Shown: piece by piece, positions 1 to 6,528 of the stretch
Layout: each line of letters begins with the position of its first letter
Position numbering within the stretch: position 1 is the stretch's first letter
NCBI GenBank assembly: GCA_035464675.1
Contig: DATHSA010000062.1
Location: forward strand, 1-21,024
Direction of reading: 5' to 3'
Length of the DNA: 21,024 bases
Source of the DNA: JAUYIV01 sp035464675
GTDB lineage: Bacteria > Actinomycetota > Acidimicrobiia > Spongiisociales > UBA11373
The notes under the pieces: generated by a model
The model's input: only the letters and a program-made list of their open reading frames with translations
What the model was told of the DNA's origin: nothing
Databases searched by the model: none
Translations under genes and position numbers: made by a program

Positions 1-777
1 GAAAAGGACCCGGCGAACCTGCCCTGGAAGGAGCTGGCGGTCGATTTCGTGGTCGAGTCGACGGGCATCTTCCGCAGCCTCGAGGGCTGCAAGAAGCACC
101 TGGACGCGGTCGCCGGCAAGGTCCTGCTGACGGTCCCCGCCAAGGACGAGATCGATGCCACGGTGGTGATGGGGGTCAACGAGGATGTGCTGAAGGCGGA
201 GCATCGGATCCTCTCCAATGCCTCCTGCACCACGAACTGCCTGGCGCCGGTGGCGAAGGTGCTGCTCGACTCGTTCGGCATCGACCACCTGATGATGACC
301 ACCATCCACGCCTACACCAGCAGCCAGGCGCTTGTCGACACGCCGATGCGCAAGCGGCGCCGTGGCCGTGCGGCGGCGCTGTCCATAGTCCCGTCGACGA
401 CCGGAGCGACCAGGGCGACGGAACGAGTGATCCCTGAGCTGGCGGGGCGGATGGATGGCATGGCGTTCCGCGTGCCCGTCGAGGACGGATCCGTCACCGA
501 CATCACGGCGCGTCTCGGGCGGGCGGTGACGGTGGGTGAGGTTCACACCGCCCTCGAGGAGGCGGCGACAGGCCGCATGAAGGGTGTGCTGCGCGTCACC
601 GACGAGGCGCTCGTGTCCCGGGACATCATCGGCGACCCGCACTCGTCGATCGTCGACTCCGCTTCGACGATCCTCCTCGGCGACGACATCATCAAGCTCG
701 TCGCCTGGTACGACAACGAGTGGGGATACTCGGCGCGGATGGTGGACATCGCGGCGGTGGTCTCGTCGGCCGATTAG
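1..777 (+). CDS. gap: Glyceraldehyde-3-phosphate dehydrogenase, type I (5' truncated by window)
   Basis: Glycolytic enzyme that oxidises and phosphorylates glyceraldehyde 3-phosphate with NAD(P)+ in the cytoplasm. The reading frame is open from base 1, so the true start and most of the Rossmann domain lie outside the window; 258 residues are visible of a usual 330-340. The catalytic motif ASCTTNCLAP is present with the nucleophilic Cys codon at 226-228, the catalytic His of TTIHAY is at 307-309, and the C-terminal signature YDNEWGYS lies just before the stop at 775-777. The visible sequence is intact with no frameshift. Downstream is pirin rather than the pgk/tpi genes that often follow gap, so no glycolytic operon continues here. 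The family call is certain; NAD versus NADP preference cannot be judged because the N-terminal nucleotide-binding part is missing. Confidence 0.97.
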   Translation, partial: EKDPANLPWKELAVDFVVESTGIFRSLEGCKKHLDAVAGKVLLTVPAKDEIDATVVMGVNEDVLKAEHRILSNASCTTNCLAPVAKVLLDSFGIDHLMMTTIHAYTSSQALVDTPMRKRRRGRAAALSIVPSTTGATRATERVIPELAGRMDGMAFRVPVEDGSVTDITARLGRAVTVGEVHTALEEAATGRMKGVLRVTDEALVSRDIIGDPHSSIVDSASTILLGDDIIKLVAWYDNEWGYSARMVDIAAVVSSAD

Positions 778-816
778 CCGGGGGGCATCGACTGCCGGTT
801 GGGCGCGGAATACCCG

Positions 817-822
817 TACTAT
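817..822 (+). promoter_or_regulatory. Possible -10 element for the pirin gene
   Basis: TACTAT lies 10 nt before a Shine-Dalgarno-like AGGGAG (832-837) and 23 nt before the GTG start at 846. No convincing -35 at 16-18 bp was seen, so this rests on the -10 match alone. Confidence 0.4.
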
Positions 823-845
823 CGCTGCCATAGGGAGTGTGCCAC

Positions 846-1862
846 GTGAGTGACGCCGTCATCGAACTGTTCGAACTCGGGATGCCCTGGATCGGGCACG
901 ACCCGTTCATATTCACCGTCCATCATGTGGACGACTACCCGGCCGGGGACGACGACCTCGGGCCCTCGGTGCCGCTGTACGGGCGGCAGATCGGGTCGGA
1001 CTTCTCGTATATCGACGGGTGGAGCATGTATCACGGGGAACGGGTGCCCGGTTTTCCCCAGCATCCTCATCGGGGGTTCGAAACCGTCACGGTCGTTCGC
1101 CGCGGCTTCGTCGATCACTCCGACTCGCTCGGCGCCACCGCACGGTACGGGGAGGGCGATGTGCAGTGGCTGACCACCGGCGGCGGCATTCAGCACGCCG
1201 AGATGTTCCCGCTGCTCGACCCGGTCGAGCCGAACCCGCTCGAGCTCTATCAGATCTGGCTCAACCTCCCCCCTGAGTCGAAGATGGTCCCCGCCTACTT
1301 CGGCATGCTGTGGTCGGAGGACATACCCGTCGTCGAGCCGGGTCCGGGGGTCCGTGTCGACACGGTTGCCGGGACGATCGACGACCAGAAGCCTCCGTCG
1401 CCGCCGCCCGACTCGTGGGCGGCCCGTCCCGACGCGGACATGGCGATCTGGGTGATCGCGCTCGAGCCGGGCGCAGAATGGGAGTTGCCCACCGCACCGG
1501 CCGGCGTCAACCGGACCCTCCATTGCCACGAGGGCGGAGACATCGAGGTCGGCGGCACCCACATAGGCTCGGGCGTAGGGGTGCGGTTGCGGCCAGAGGT
1601 CCCGGTCACGCTCGCCAATCGCGGCGACGCCGTGGCGAAGTTCCTGTTGCTTCAGGGCCGGCCGATAGGTGCGCCGGTCTTCCAGATGGGACCCTTCGTC
1701 ATGAACTCGCCCGAGGAGTTGCGTCAGGCCGTCGACGACTACCGGCGAACCCAGTTCGGTCCGTGGCCGTGGGACGGACCCAGCCCGACCCATGCCCGCG
1801 ACGAGGGACGCTTCGCCATCCACGTCGACGGGCGCGTCGAGCGTCGCGAGATCTCGGCCTAG
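846..1862 (+). CDS. Pirin family protein
   Basis: Bicupin, metal-binding protein of the pirin family; members act as quercetinase-like dioxygenases or as regulators, and the exact role here is unknown. The N-terminal cupin carries HPHRGFETVT and GGGIQHAEM, giving the four metal ligands H73, H75, H117 and E119, spaced as in human pirin (H56, H58, H101, E103). At 338 residues it is somewhat longer than the usual 230-300. I chose GTG 846 because AGGGAG at 832-837 stands 8 nt upstream; a GTG at 837 would add three residues but overlaps that site. It probably has its own promoter after gap. Its TAG stop shares the CTAG tetranucleotide 1859-1862 with the stop of the convergent DUF4342 gene. Confidence 0.93.
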   Translation: MSDAVIELFELGMPWIGHDPFIFTVHHVDDYPAGDDDLGPSVPLYGRQIGSDFSYIDGWSMYHGERVPGFPQHPHRGFETVTVVRRGFVDHSDSLGATARYGEGDVQWLTTGGGIQHAEMFPLLDPVEPNPLELYQIWLNLPPESKMVPAYFGMLWSEDIPVVEPGPGVRVDTVAGTIDDQKPPSPPPDSWAARPDADMAIWVIALEPGAEWELPTAPAGVNRTLHCHEGGDIEVGGTHIGSGVGVRLRPEVPVTLANRGDAVAKFLLLQGRPIGAPVFQMGPFVMNSPEELRQAVDDYRRTQFGPWPWDGPSPTHARDEGRFAIHVDGRVERREISA

Positions 1863-2140
1863 CCCTCCTCTGGCGCCTCGTCGGCTTCGGGGCCCTCGCG
1901 TCGGTCGAACCGGATGGTGCACTCGGTCACCACCGCGGCGATGGCGCCGACGGCCGCCGCCATGGGGAGCAGCAGGGTGCCGACCACGCCGATGGTGAGC
2001 GGCAGCTCCACGAGGGTCTGGCCGTTCTCGTTCTCGATCACGATCCGACGGACATTGCCTTCGTGCACGAGCTCCCTGACCTTGGACAGGAGCTGCTCGC
2101 CCTGGACCTTGATCTCCTCCCAGCGTTCTTCGTTCGCCAT
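1859..2140 (-). CDS. DUF4342 domain protein with membrane segment
   Basis: A 93-residue protein matching the DUF4342 pattern: an amphipathic N-terminal region with W7 and LVHEGNVRRIVI, a short beta stretch (GQTLVELPLT), then a hydrophobic segment of about 25 residues (about 49-73) and an acidic tail. Family members are small, uncharacterised and often annotated as possible membrane-associated proteins. A clear AAGGAGG-type ribosome site stands just before ATG 2140. It lies 19 nt downstream of the CoA-binding protein gene on the same strand, so the two are probably co-transcribed. Function is unknown; the domain call rests on recognising the conserved N-terminal half. Confidence 0.85.
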   Translation of the reverse strand: MANEERWEEIKVQGEQLLSKVRELVHEGNVRRIVIENENGQTLVELPLTIGVVGTLLLPMAAAVGAIAAVVTECTIRFDRREGPEADEAPEEG

Positions 2141-2159
2141 CGTCCCTCCTTGCGGTGTG

Positions 2160-2633
2160 TCACACCTTCCGTGGAACCTTGCCGGTCAACCCGAGCAGGA
2201 ACCTCATGACCCTGTGTGCCGGGTCGGCGGCGGGCCCGAACATGAGCGGGCATCCACCGTCGATCACGGTCACCCCATTCTCGCGCCCGTAGACCGTTGC
2301 CTCATCGCAGACGCTCCCGCCGCCGAATGCCCGGTGCATCCAGACCCACTTGATCCCATTGTCGACTGCATCGCGCATGGTTGCCTCGGCGTGGTCGGGG
2401 CGCGTTCCGATCACCACTGCCTCGACGCCTCCGGGAATCGAGCCGAGATCGTCGTAGGCGGGGTCGCCCTCGACCTCGTCGGCGTTGGGGTTGACCGCAA
2501 AGACCGTGTAGCCGAGGTCGCGCAGCCGCTTGTAGACGGTGTTGCTGCCGTGGGTCGCTCCATTTCGCGAAACGCCGGTCACTGCGATCCGGGTGTTGGC
2601 GAGGAGGCCCGCGGCGGCCTCCTTGACGTCCAT
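2160..2633 (-). CDS. CoA-binding domain protein (YccU-like)
   Basis: A 157-residue single-domain protein of the CoA_binding_2 family, a Rossmann-like fold related to the N-terminal domain of succinyl-CoA synthetase alpha. Visible features are IAVTGVSRNG near residue 16, the strand YTVFAVNPNADEVEG (42-56), AVVIGTRPD (72-80), WVWMHRAFGGG (96-106) and the C-terminal VIDGGCPLMF (123-132), all typical of YccU-like proteins. ATG 2633 is preceded by GAGAGGA with 7 nt spacing. Members bind CoA or a related nucleotide; no enzymatic role is established. The gene is probably the first of a two-gene unit with the DUF4342 gene. It is separated from the upstream SnoaL-like gene by 77 nt. Confidence 0.92.
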   Translation of the reverse strand: MDVKEAAAGLLANTRIAVTGVSRNGATHGSNTVYKRLRDLGYTVFAVNPNADEVEGDPAYDDLGSIPGGVEAVVIGTRPDHAEATMRDAVDNGIKWVWMHRAFGGGSVCDEATVYGRENGVTVIDGGCPLMFGPAADPAHRVMRFLLGLTGKVPRKV

Positions 2634-2710
2634 GTGGTGATCCTCTCGTTCGGAGGACTCTCACGATGGGGCCGGCGAGGTCGTGCGGGAAGGGCCGAAA
2701 GTCGTCCGAC

Positions 2711-3133
2711 TCAGGGGTAATTGGCGATGTGCCACTTCCACGCCTTGCCCTCCGACGCCACGAACGCGCCGAAGTCCGCGGGTCCGGGCTGTACGTACTC
2801 CCTCCATACTGCGATCAGGTCGTCCCGGAGGGTGAGCACGATCGCCCCGTGATCGGCTTCGGGTCGGCCACGAACGCCGAAGGAGAACTCGGCGCACCCT
2901 ACCTGGCGGACTTCGTCGAACCAGATGCCGTGAAAGTCGAGGTACGTGCCCTCGGTGAGGGCTCCGAAGTAGGAGCGCAGCTGATCGCGGCCTTCGTAGA
3001 ACTGCAGGTCGGGGGGCTGCATGTAGACCGCATCGTCCGTGAAGCAGGCGATGGCGGCGTCGGCATCGAGTCGCGCCCAGGCATCCGCAAGCGTCGACAT
3101 GAGATCGCGGAACCCCGTGGCGTCGAGGGTCAC
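2711..3133 (-). CDS. SnoaL-like / NTF2-superfamily protein
   Basis: A 140-residue protein with the NTF2-like cone fold pattern: an N-terminal helix (TLADAWARLDADAAIACFTDDAVY), a Pro-rich turn, GRDQLRSYFGAL, then alternating beta strands ending in REYVQPG. This resembles DUF4440/SnoaL proteins, which range from ketosteroid-isomerase-like enzymes to small-ligand binders; no catalytic residues can be assigned. The chosen start is GTG 3133, which overlaps the TGA stop of the DinB-like gene by 4 nt (GTGA) and has GAGGA immediately upstream. ATG 3100 is an alternative that would remove 11 residues. The overlap argues for translation coupled to the DinB-like gene. Confidence 0.85.
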   Translation of the reverse strand: MTLDATGFRDLMSTLADAWARLDADAAIACFTDDAVYMQPPDLQFYEGRDQLRSYFGALTEGTYLDFHGIWFDEVRQVGCAEFSFGVRGRPEADHGAIVLTLRDDLIAVWREYVQPGPADFGAFVASEGKAWKWHIANYP

Positions 3134-3591
3134 TCCTCGCCGAGCCCTGCGGCTGCCCGGATCTGCGCGGCGTGGTCGTGGGCGTGAGAGGCGTAGATGC
3201 GCAGCCAGTCGTCCACGGAGTATGCGCCGGCCTCGGTATGGGTACCCGCCCGCTCCCACTCGTGCGGCGCCAGGCTCTCGAGGAGCTGCAAGCTGGCGGC
3301 CCGGACTGCGGCCACCACGGCCAGCGACTGCTCCATGGGCCGGTCGTAGTGGAGGCGCCGGGCGAACTCGGCCTCGTCGTAGCCCTGGATCACGGGGTCG
3401 TCCTCGGCAATGAGCTTTCTCAGTCGGACGTACGCAGTGGTCTCGGAGTCGGCGAGATGGTGAGCGACCATCCGGGGGCTCCACTCGTCACCGTCGCGAC
3501 GGTCGAGGCCCTCCGGGCCGGCGGCGGCGAGCGCATCCGCGACGGCCTGGTACCCGGACCGATATCTGGCGAGCAGGGCGGCGCGGTCCAT
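3130..3591 (-). CDS. DinB-like (DinB_2 superfamily) protein
   Basis: A 153-residue four-helix-bundle protein of the DinB/YfiT superfamily. The three His expected to bind a metal are visible: H45 in MVAHHLADSE, and H136 and H140 in ASHAHDHAAQI. The DEWSPRMVAHHLADSE stretch is typical of the family's maturation and thiol-transferase branch, where members use mycothiol or bacillithiol; that substrate is inferred. ATG 3591 has no obvious ribosome site, but the hexamer CAAGAT ends 6 nt before it, which would fit a leaderless transcript. It is translationally coupled to the downstream SnoaL-like gene and diverges from the small basic gene at 3642. Confidence 0.9.
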   Translation of the reverse strand: MDRAALLARYRSGYQAVADALAAAGPEGLDRRDGDEWSPRMVAHHLADSETTAYVRLRKLIAEDDPVIQGYDEAEFARRLHYDRPMEQSLAVVAAVRAASLQLLESLAPHEWERAGTHTEAGAYSVDDWLRIYASHAHDHAAQIRAAAGLGEE

Positions 3592-3625
3592 CCACGAATC
3601 TTGGCACGAGGCGCGCAGTCGTGGG

Positions 3626-3631
3626 TAGCGT
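3626..3631 (+). promoter_or_regulatory. Possible -10 element for the small basic gene
   Basis: TAGCGT, with TTGGCA at 3601-3606 as a possible -35 (19 bp spacer) and ATG 10 nt downstream. The spacer is long and no Shine-Dalgarno is seen, so the assignment is tentative. Confidence 0.35.
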
Positions 3632-3641
3632 CGGTGTCACG

Positions 3642-3746
3642 ATGGCAAACAAGGACCGCGCAAAGAAGCCGGCGCGCAAGCAGGCGGCTCACTCCCTGAA
3701 GGAGAAGCGCCAGGCCAAGAAGGAAAGGAAGAAGCGGGGGACCTGA
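3642..3746 (+). CDS. Small Lys/Arg-rich protein, 34 residues
   Basis: The reading frame encodes MANKDRAKKPARKQAAHSLK followed by a very basic helix (EKRQAKKERKKRGT), with 16 Lys or Arg among 34 residues and TGA at 3744-3746. Short Lys-rich proteins beginning like this are, as far as I recall, common in Actinobacteria and have no known function; nucleic-acid or ribosome association is a guess from charge alone. It has its own putative -10 upstream and lies between two well supported genes in an otherwise empty 207-nt gap. Codon choice is uniform with neighbours (mostly G or C at third positions), supporting real coding. Confidence 0.65.
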   Translation: MANKDRAKKPARKQAAHSLKEKRQAKKERKKRGT

Positions 3747-3798
3747 GGGGGCCGATCGTCCCTGGCAGGGCTTCCCCTGGGAGTGGTACGCCAGAGGC

Positions 3799-4266
3799 GT
3801 GCACGATGACACGCCCCGGCCCTATCACCCCGACAGCGGAGTGACCCTGCTCGGCCCGTTTCTCACCGCCGCCCAGGTGACGGAGCGCACAGGGCGTGCG
3901 CCGACGGCCTTCCGGGGGCCTCTGTTGAAGATCTCCTGCCGGCTCGGCGCCGGGTGCGCCTATCCGGCCTTCCAGTTCGATCATCGGGGCCAGTGCCCCG
4001 AGGTCGCCTTCCTGGCGCCGATTCTCATCAGGCGCGTCGGCCACGAGGCGGCGTGCGACTGGCTGGTGAGGCCACATGGTGCCCTCGAGTTCCTGTCGCC
4101 GATCGACTGGCTGCATCGCGATCGTGACATTCACAGGGTCATCGGGGCGTTGCCTGATCCCACGCGTCCTCTTCCCGGGACGCTCGAGGTCACCGAGGCC
4201 GAGATCCTCGCATTCGAGCGGAGGCAGCCCTGGATCCCGGAGCCGTACTTGGCACGGGCTGCCTGA
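3799..4266 (+). CDS. YPAFQF-motif protein, possible MbcA/ParS-like antitoxin-type domain
   Basis: A 155-residue protein with an N-terminal helical segment (LTAAQVTERTG) that could be a helix-turn-helix remnant, the motif YPAFQF near residue 55 and a C-terminal region (CDWLVRPHGALEFLSPIDWL). This order resembles actinobacterial proteins with an Xre/MbcA/ParS-like toxin-binding region, in which a DNA-binding part precedes a YPAFQF strand and a 'WL..P...L...SP.dWL' helix pair. No RES-domain toxin lies next to it, so a toxin-antitoxin role is not supported by context. GTG 3799 is the best start seen, although its ribosome site is poor; the frame is open upstream without a better codon. The TGA stop abuts the stop of the convergent lipoprotein (TGATCA, 4264-4269). 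Confidence 0.6.
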   Translation: MHDDTPRPYHPDSGVTLLGPFLTAAQVTERTGRAPTAFRGPLLKISCRLGAGCAYPAFQFDHRGQCPEVAFLAPILIRRVGHEAACDWLVRPHGALEFLSPIDWLHRDRDIHRVIGALPDPTRPLPGTLEVTEAEILAFERRQPWIPEPYLARAA

Positions 4267-5007
4267 TCAGACGCCGGTCACCTGGAAGGTGGCGATGATC
4301 TCGTCGGCGGCGTCGAAGTCGCGGGGGGCGACAGCGACGATCTGCACATAGATCAGATAGCCGCCCTCGGGTGGCTCGGCGGCGATCACGATGAACACGG
4401 ACAGCTCTTCGCCACAGTCGTAGTAGAGGTCGTAGCGCCCCGTGTACAGGCCGTCGAAGTAGTCGTCCCGGCCTTCGTACGTGCACGAGGTGTCCCACCG
4501 CTCTGCGTCGAGGGCCTCGTCGGGCGTCAGGCCGAGAACGTCGGACGCTCCGATGAACACCCCCGGGGTGCCCCACGCGGCCTGCCAAGCGGCGATGTCC
4601 GGCGCGGCATTGATGCCGGGACCGATGTTCTCCCCGTCTCTCTCCCAGCCGCGGGTCACGACGTCGGACCACTCCGCCGGCACCGAGAGCACGATCAGGC
4701 CGAGGTCGTCGGTCAGCTCGACGTAGTCGGAGTAGGCGTCCTCGGGGTCGCCCGATCCGGGCTCGCTCGTGGTCGACGTGGTCGCCCCGGCGGTCGGTGG
4801 CGTCGTCGTGGTCGTGCCGTCGACGCGTCCGCGGAGGCCTGCGACCAGATCCAGCCCGGAGACGACACCCTGGGGCACGGTGGTCGTGGTCGTGGTCGAC
4901 GACGGTGCGGAAGGCGCCGACGTCGTGGTGAGGATCCCGCCGGACGAATCGTCCCCGCAGGCAGCCGTCAGGGTCAGGAACGCCAGGATGATTGCCGATC
5001 GACGGAT
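4267..5007 (-). CDS. Lipoprotein with Thr-rich linker, apparent ATC start
   Basis: Predicted lipoprotein of 246 residues with signal peptide RRSAIILAFLTLTAAC, lipobox Cys at residue 17, then two Thr-rich linkers and a globular domain of about 150 residues with several Cys (CTYEGRDDYF, YYDCGEELS). I recognise no family for the globular part. The start is unusual: AAGGAGG (5013-5019 on the plus strand) lies 5 nt before ATC at 5007-5005, and the signal peptide begins right there. The only in-frame ATG is 30 codons upstream (5097), with two GTG codons also upstream; all place 17 or more hydrophilic residues before the signal peptide and lie upstream of the ribosome site. Divergent from the ZU5-like lipoprotein gene; the stop abuts the preceding convergent gene. 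Confidence 0.8.
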   Translation of the reverse strand: MRRSAIILAFLTLTAACGDDSSGGILTTTSAPSAPSSTTTTTTVPQGVVSGLDLVAGLRGRVDGTTTTTPPTAGATTSTTSEPGSGDPEDAYSDYVELTDDLGLIVLSVPAEWSDVVTRGWERDGENIGPGINAAPDIAAWQAAWGTPGVFIGASDVLGLTPDEALDAERWDTSCTYEGRDDYFDGLYTGRYDLYYDCGEELSVFIVIAAEPPEGGYLIYVQIVAVAPRDFDAADEIIATFQVTGV

Positions 5008-5034
5008 GGGAGCCTCCTTGTGACGCGGGGAGGG

Positions 5035-5040
5035 ACGGTA
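5035..5040 (-). promoter_or_regulatory. Possible -10 element for the minus-strand lipoprotein gene
   Basis: On the minus strand this reads TACCGT and would place the transcript start near 5028, upstream of the AAGGAGG site at 5019-5013. No clear -35 consensus. Confidence 0.35.
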
Positions 5041-5059
5041 GTCGGGACCGGTCGTCACC

Positions 5060-5072
5060 GGCACCAGGTGCC
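5060..5072. promoter_or_regulatory. Perfect inverted repeat in the divergent lipoprotein promoter region
   Basis: GGCACC-A-GGTGCC is a perfect 6+1+6 palindrome. It lies between the outward-facing putative -10 elements at 5035-5040 and 5080-5085, near where both -35 regions would be. A shared operator is plausible but unproven, and short palindromes are frequent in GC-rich DNA. Confidence 0.35.
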
Positions 5073-5079
5073 CTGGAGG

Positions 5080-5085
5080 TACGCT
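5080..5085 (+). promoter_or_regulatory. Possible -10 element for the ZU5-like lipoprotein gene
   Basis: TACGCT followed by a short leader that contains GGAGGGG (5098-5104) and then ATG 5110. No clear -35. Confidence 0.35.
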
Positions 5086-5109
5086 CCTGCGGAACACGGA
5101 GGGGAATAC

Positions 5110-6528
5110 ATGTCATCACGTTCGATCTCGCTGGCGGCCGCCCTGGTCGCCATCGCAGCCTGTGGCGGCGGTACCGGGGCGACGACATCGTCTCCGCCCG
5201 ACTCGACGGCCGCCCCCACGACCTCCGTGGCAATGACGACCACGACGCAACCGGGCGGCTTCACAGTCGTCAGCGAGGATGGCGATCTCGAGATCGAGGT
5301 ACCACCGGACGCGATGGCCGATGACCCGGGGATCACCATCGCCATCCTCGACCCGGCGGAGTACCCACCCGAATTGGCCCCCTTCGCCGACACCGGATCG
5401 GTGATCTACTCGCTGGAACCCGACGGGCTCACATTCGACGCCCCGGTGCGGGTGACGCGACGAATCTCTGCAGACCGGTTCGAGGGCCTCCCGGACACCG
5501 GCGTCCCGGTCATATCGCTGATCACAACGGCCGACGGTGACGGCTTCGAGCTGCTCGGGGATCTGCGCGTCCTTCGGGATGGCGACGACATCTACGTGTC
5601 GGGTGACGTCACCCACTTCTCGCCGAATGCCGCCGTCAACGAGCCCTACTACTTCAAGCCGAGGGTCGCCGGATTCCAGTTCGGCGTCTCCTACACCACG
5701 CAGTCGGGAGTTCCCATCGAGTACGGGGCCGAGCTGTACGACTACCAGGGCCAGCGACTCGATCTCCCGTCGGGCGTCACAGGCGTTGGATTCACCCGGC
5801 ACGACGACGCGGTCGGGTTCGAACTCGGAACCGGCGGGTTGAGCATCGACTGCAAGATGGAGAGCGAGTCTCGCCCCCGAGTCGGGTTCCGATTCACGTT
5901 CGACGCAGGAGAGGGCGGATCGACGCCGGGACCCCAGGCGATCAGGAACTTCATCCCCGACGTCGAGCGGCTGGAGATCATGCTCAAGGGAGTCACCCCG
6001 CTGACGTGCCTGGCTCCGGGATTCCATGGCGCCATGATCCAGGCGGAGGTCGTGACCGACCACCCCGGGGGCGTGGCTTCGGTGCCCGATCAGAACTTCA
6101 GGGGTGGGTTGTCGGCGGGGTTTGCCCGGTTCGGTGGCCTCGAGGTGCACTTCGAGGACCCGCATGCCGGGCTCATCAAGGACAACGGTGACGGCGAGCC
6201 GGGACCTGGCGACACCGCCTATCCGGCCTTCGCTCTCATGGAGTACGACTCCATGCTCGGCGTGACGCTGCCGCTCTGGACCTACGGGCATTACTTCCTG
6301 TACCTGTTCGACGGGGCCGACTTCCAAGCGTCGATCGAGGATGCCCTGGCGTTCGAGGAGTTCCTGCTCGAGATGGAGGGGAATCACACCGGCGACTGGT
6401 TCCCCGGATCGATCGGCCTGGTCATGTCGTTCGGAGAGCCCTTCGACTACGTCGTCGACTCCTCGGAGGAGGTCCAGCAAGTGGACGACGCCGAGATCCA
6501 CCTGGTCATGTCGAGGATCCAGTTCTAG
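5110..6528 (+). CDS. Large lipoprotein with ZU5-like domain
   Basis: A 472-residue predicted lipoprotein: signal peptide SSRSISLAAALVAIAAC with the lipobox Cys at 18, a Thr/Ser/Pro linker to about residue 49, then a domain (about 51-170) beginning GGFTVVSEDGDLEIEVPPDA and ending VTHFSP, the layout of ZU5-like beta domains that often precede autoproteolytic or adhesive modules. No HFS/HFT autoproteolysis site can be confirmed, although GDVTHFSPNA resembles the end of such domains. Residues 175-472 are acidic and beta-rich and match no family I know. GGAGGGG stands 5 nt before ATG 5110. Acts outside the membrane, likely anchored. The last 23 nt overlap the convergent ceramidase-family gene. Confidence 0.85.
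   Translation: MSSRSISLAAALVAIAACGGGTGATTSSPPDSTAAPTTSVAMTTTTQPGGFTVVSEDGDLEIEVPPDAMADDPGITIAILDPAEYPPELAPFADTGSVIYSLEPDGLTFDAPVRVTRRISADRFEGLPDTGVPVISLITTADGDGFELLGDLRVLRDGDDIYVSGDVTHFSPNAAVNEPYYFKPRVAGFQFGVSYTTQSGVPIEYGAELYDYQGQRLDLPSGVTGVGFTRHDDAVGFELGTGGLSIDCKMESESRPRVGFRFTFDAGEGGSTPGPQAIRNFIPDVERLEIMLKGVTPLTCLAPGFHGAMIQAEVVTDHPGGVASVPDQNFRGGLSAGFARFGGLEVHFEDPHAGLIKDNGDGEPGPGDTAYPAFALMEYDSMLGVTLPLWTYGHYFLYLFDGADFQASIEDALAFEEFLLEMEGNHTGDWFPGSIGLVMSFGEPFDYVVDSSEEVQQVDDAEIHLVMSRIQF

Noticed and set aside
2641..2657. TCCTC/GAGGA hairpin that could hide the ribosome site of the CoA-binding protein gene
   Set aside because: Only five base pairs with a 7-nt loop; too weak and too likely by chance to call a riboswitch or thermosensor.
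3747..3798. N-terminal extension of the YPAFQF protein
   Set aside because: The frame is open upstream but has no ATG, GTG or TTG with a ribosome site, and the extra sequence overlaps the end of the small basic gene in another frame.
3799..4266. A toxin-antitoxin module
   Set aside because: The protein resembles the antitoxin-type domain only loosely and no RES or other toxin gene is adjacent.
5116..6501. Long minus-strand open frame of 461 codons under the ZU5-like lipoprotein gene
   Set aside because: It is the antisense shadow of a well supported gene: the plus-strand frame has a signal peptide, lipobox and ribosome site. The minus product is Arg/Val/Asp-rich with no recognisable motif.
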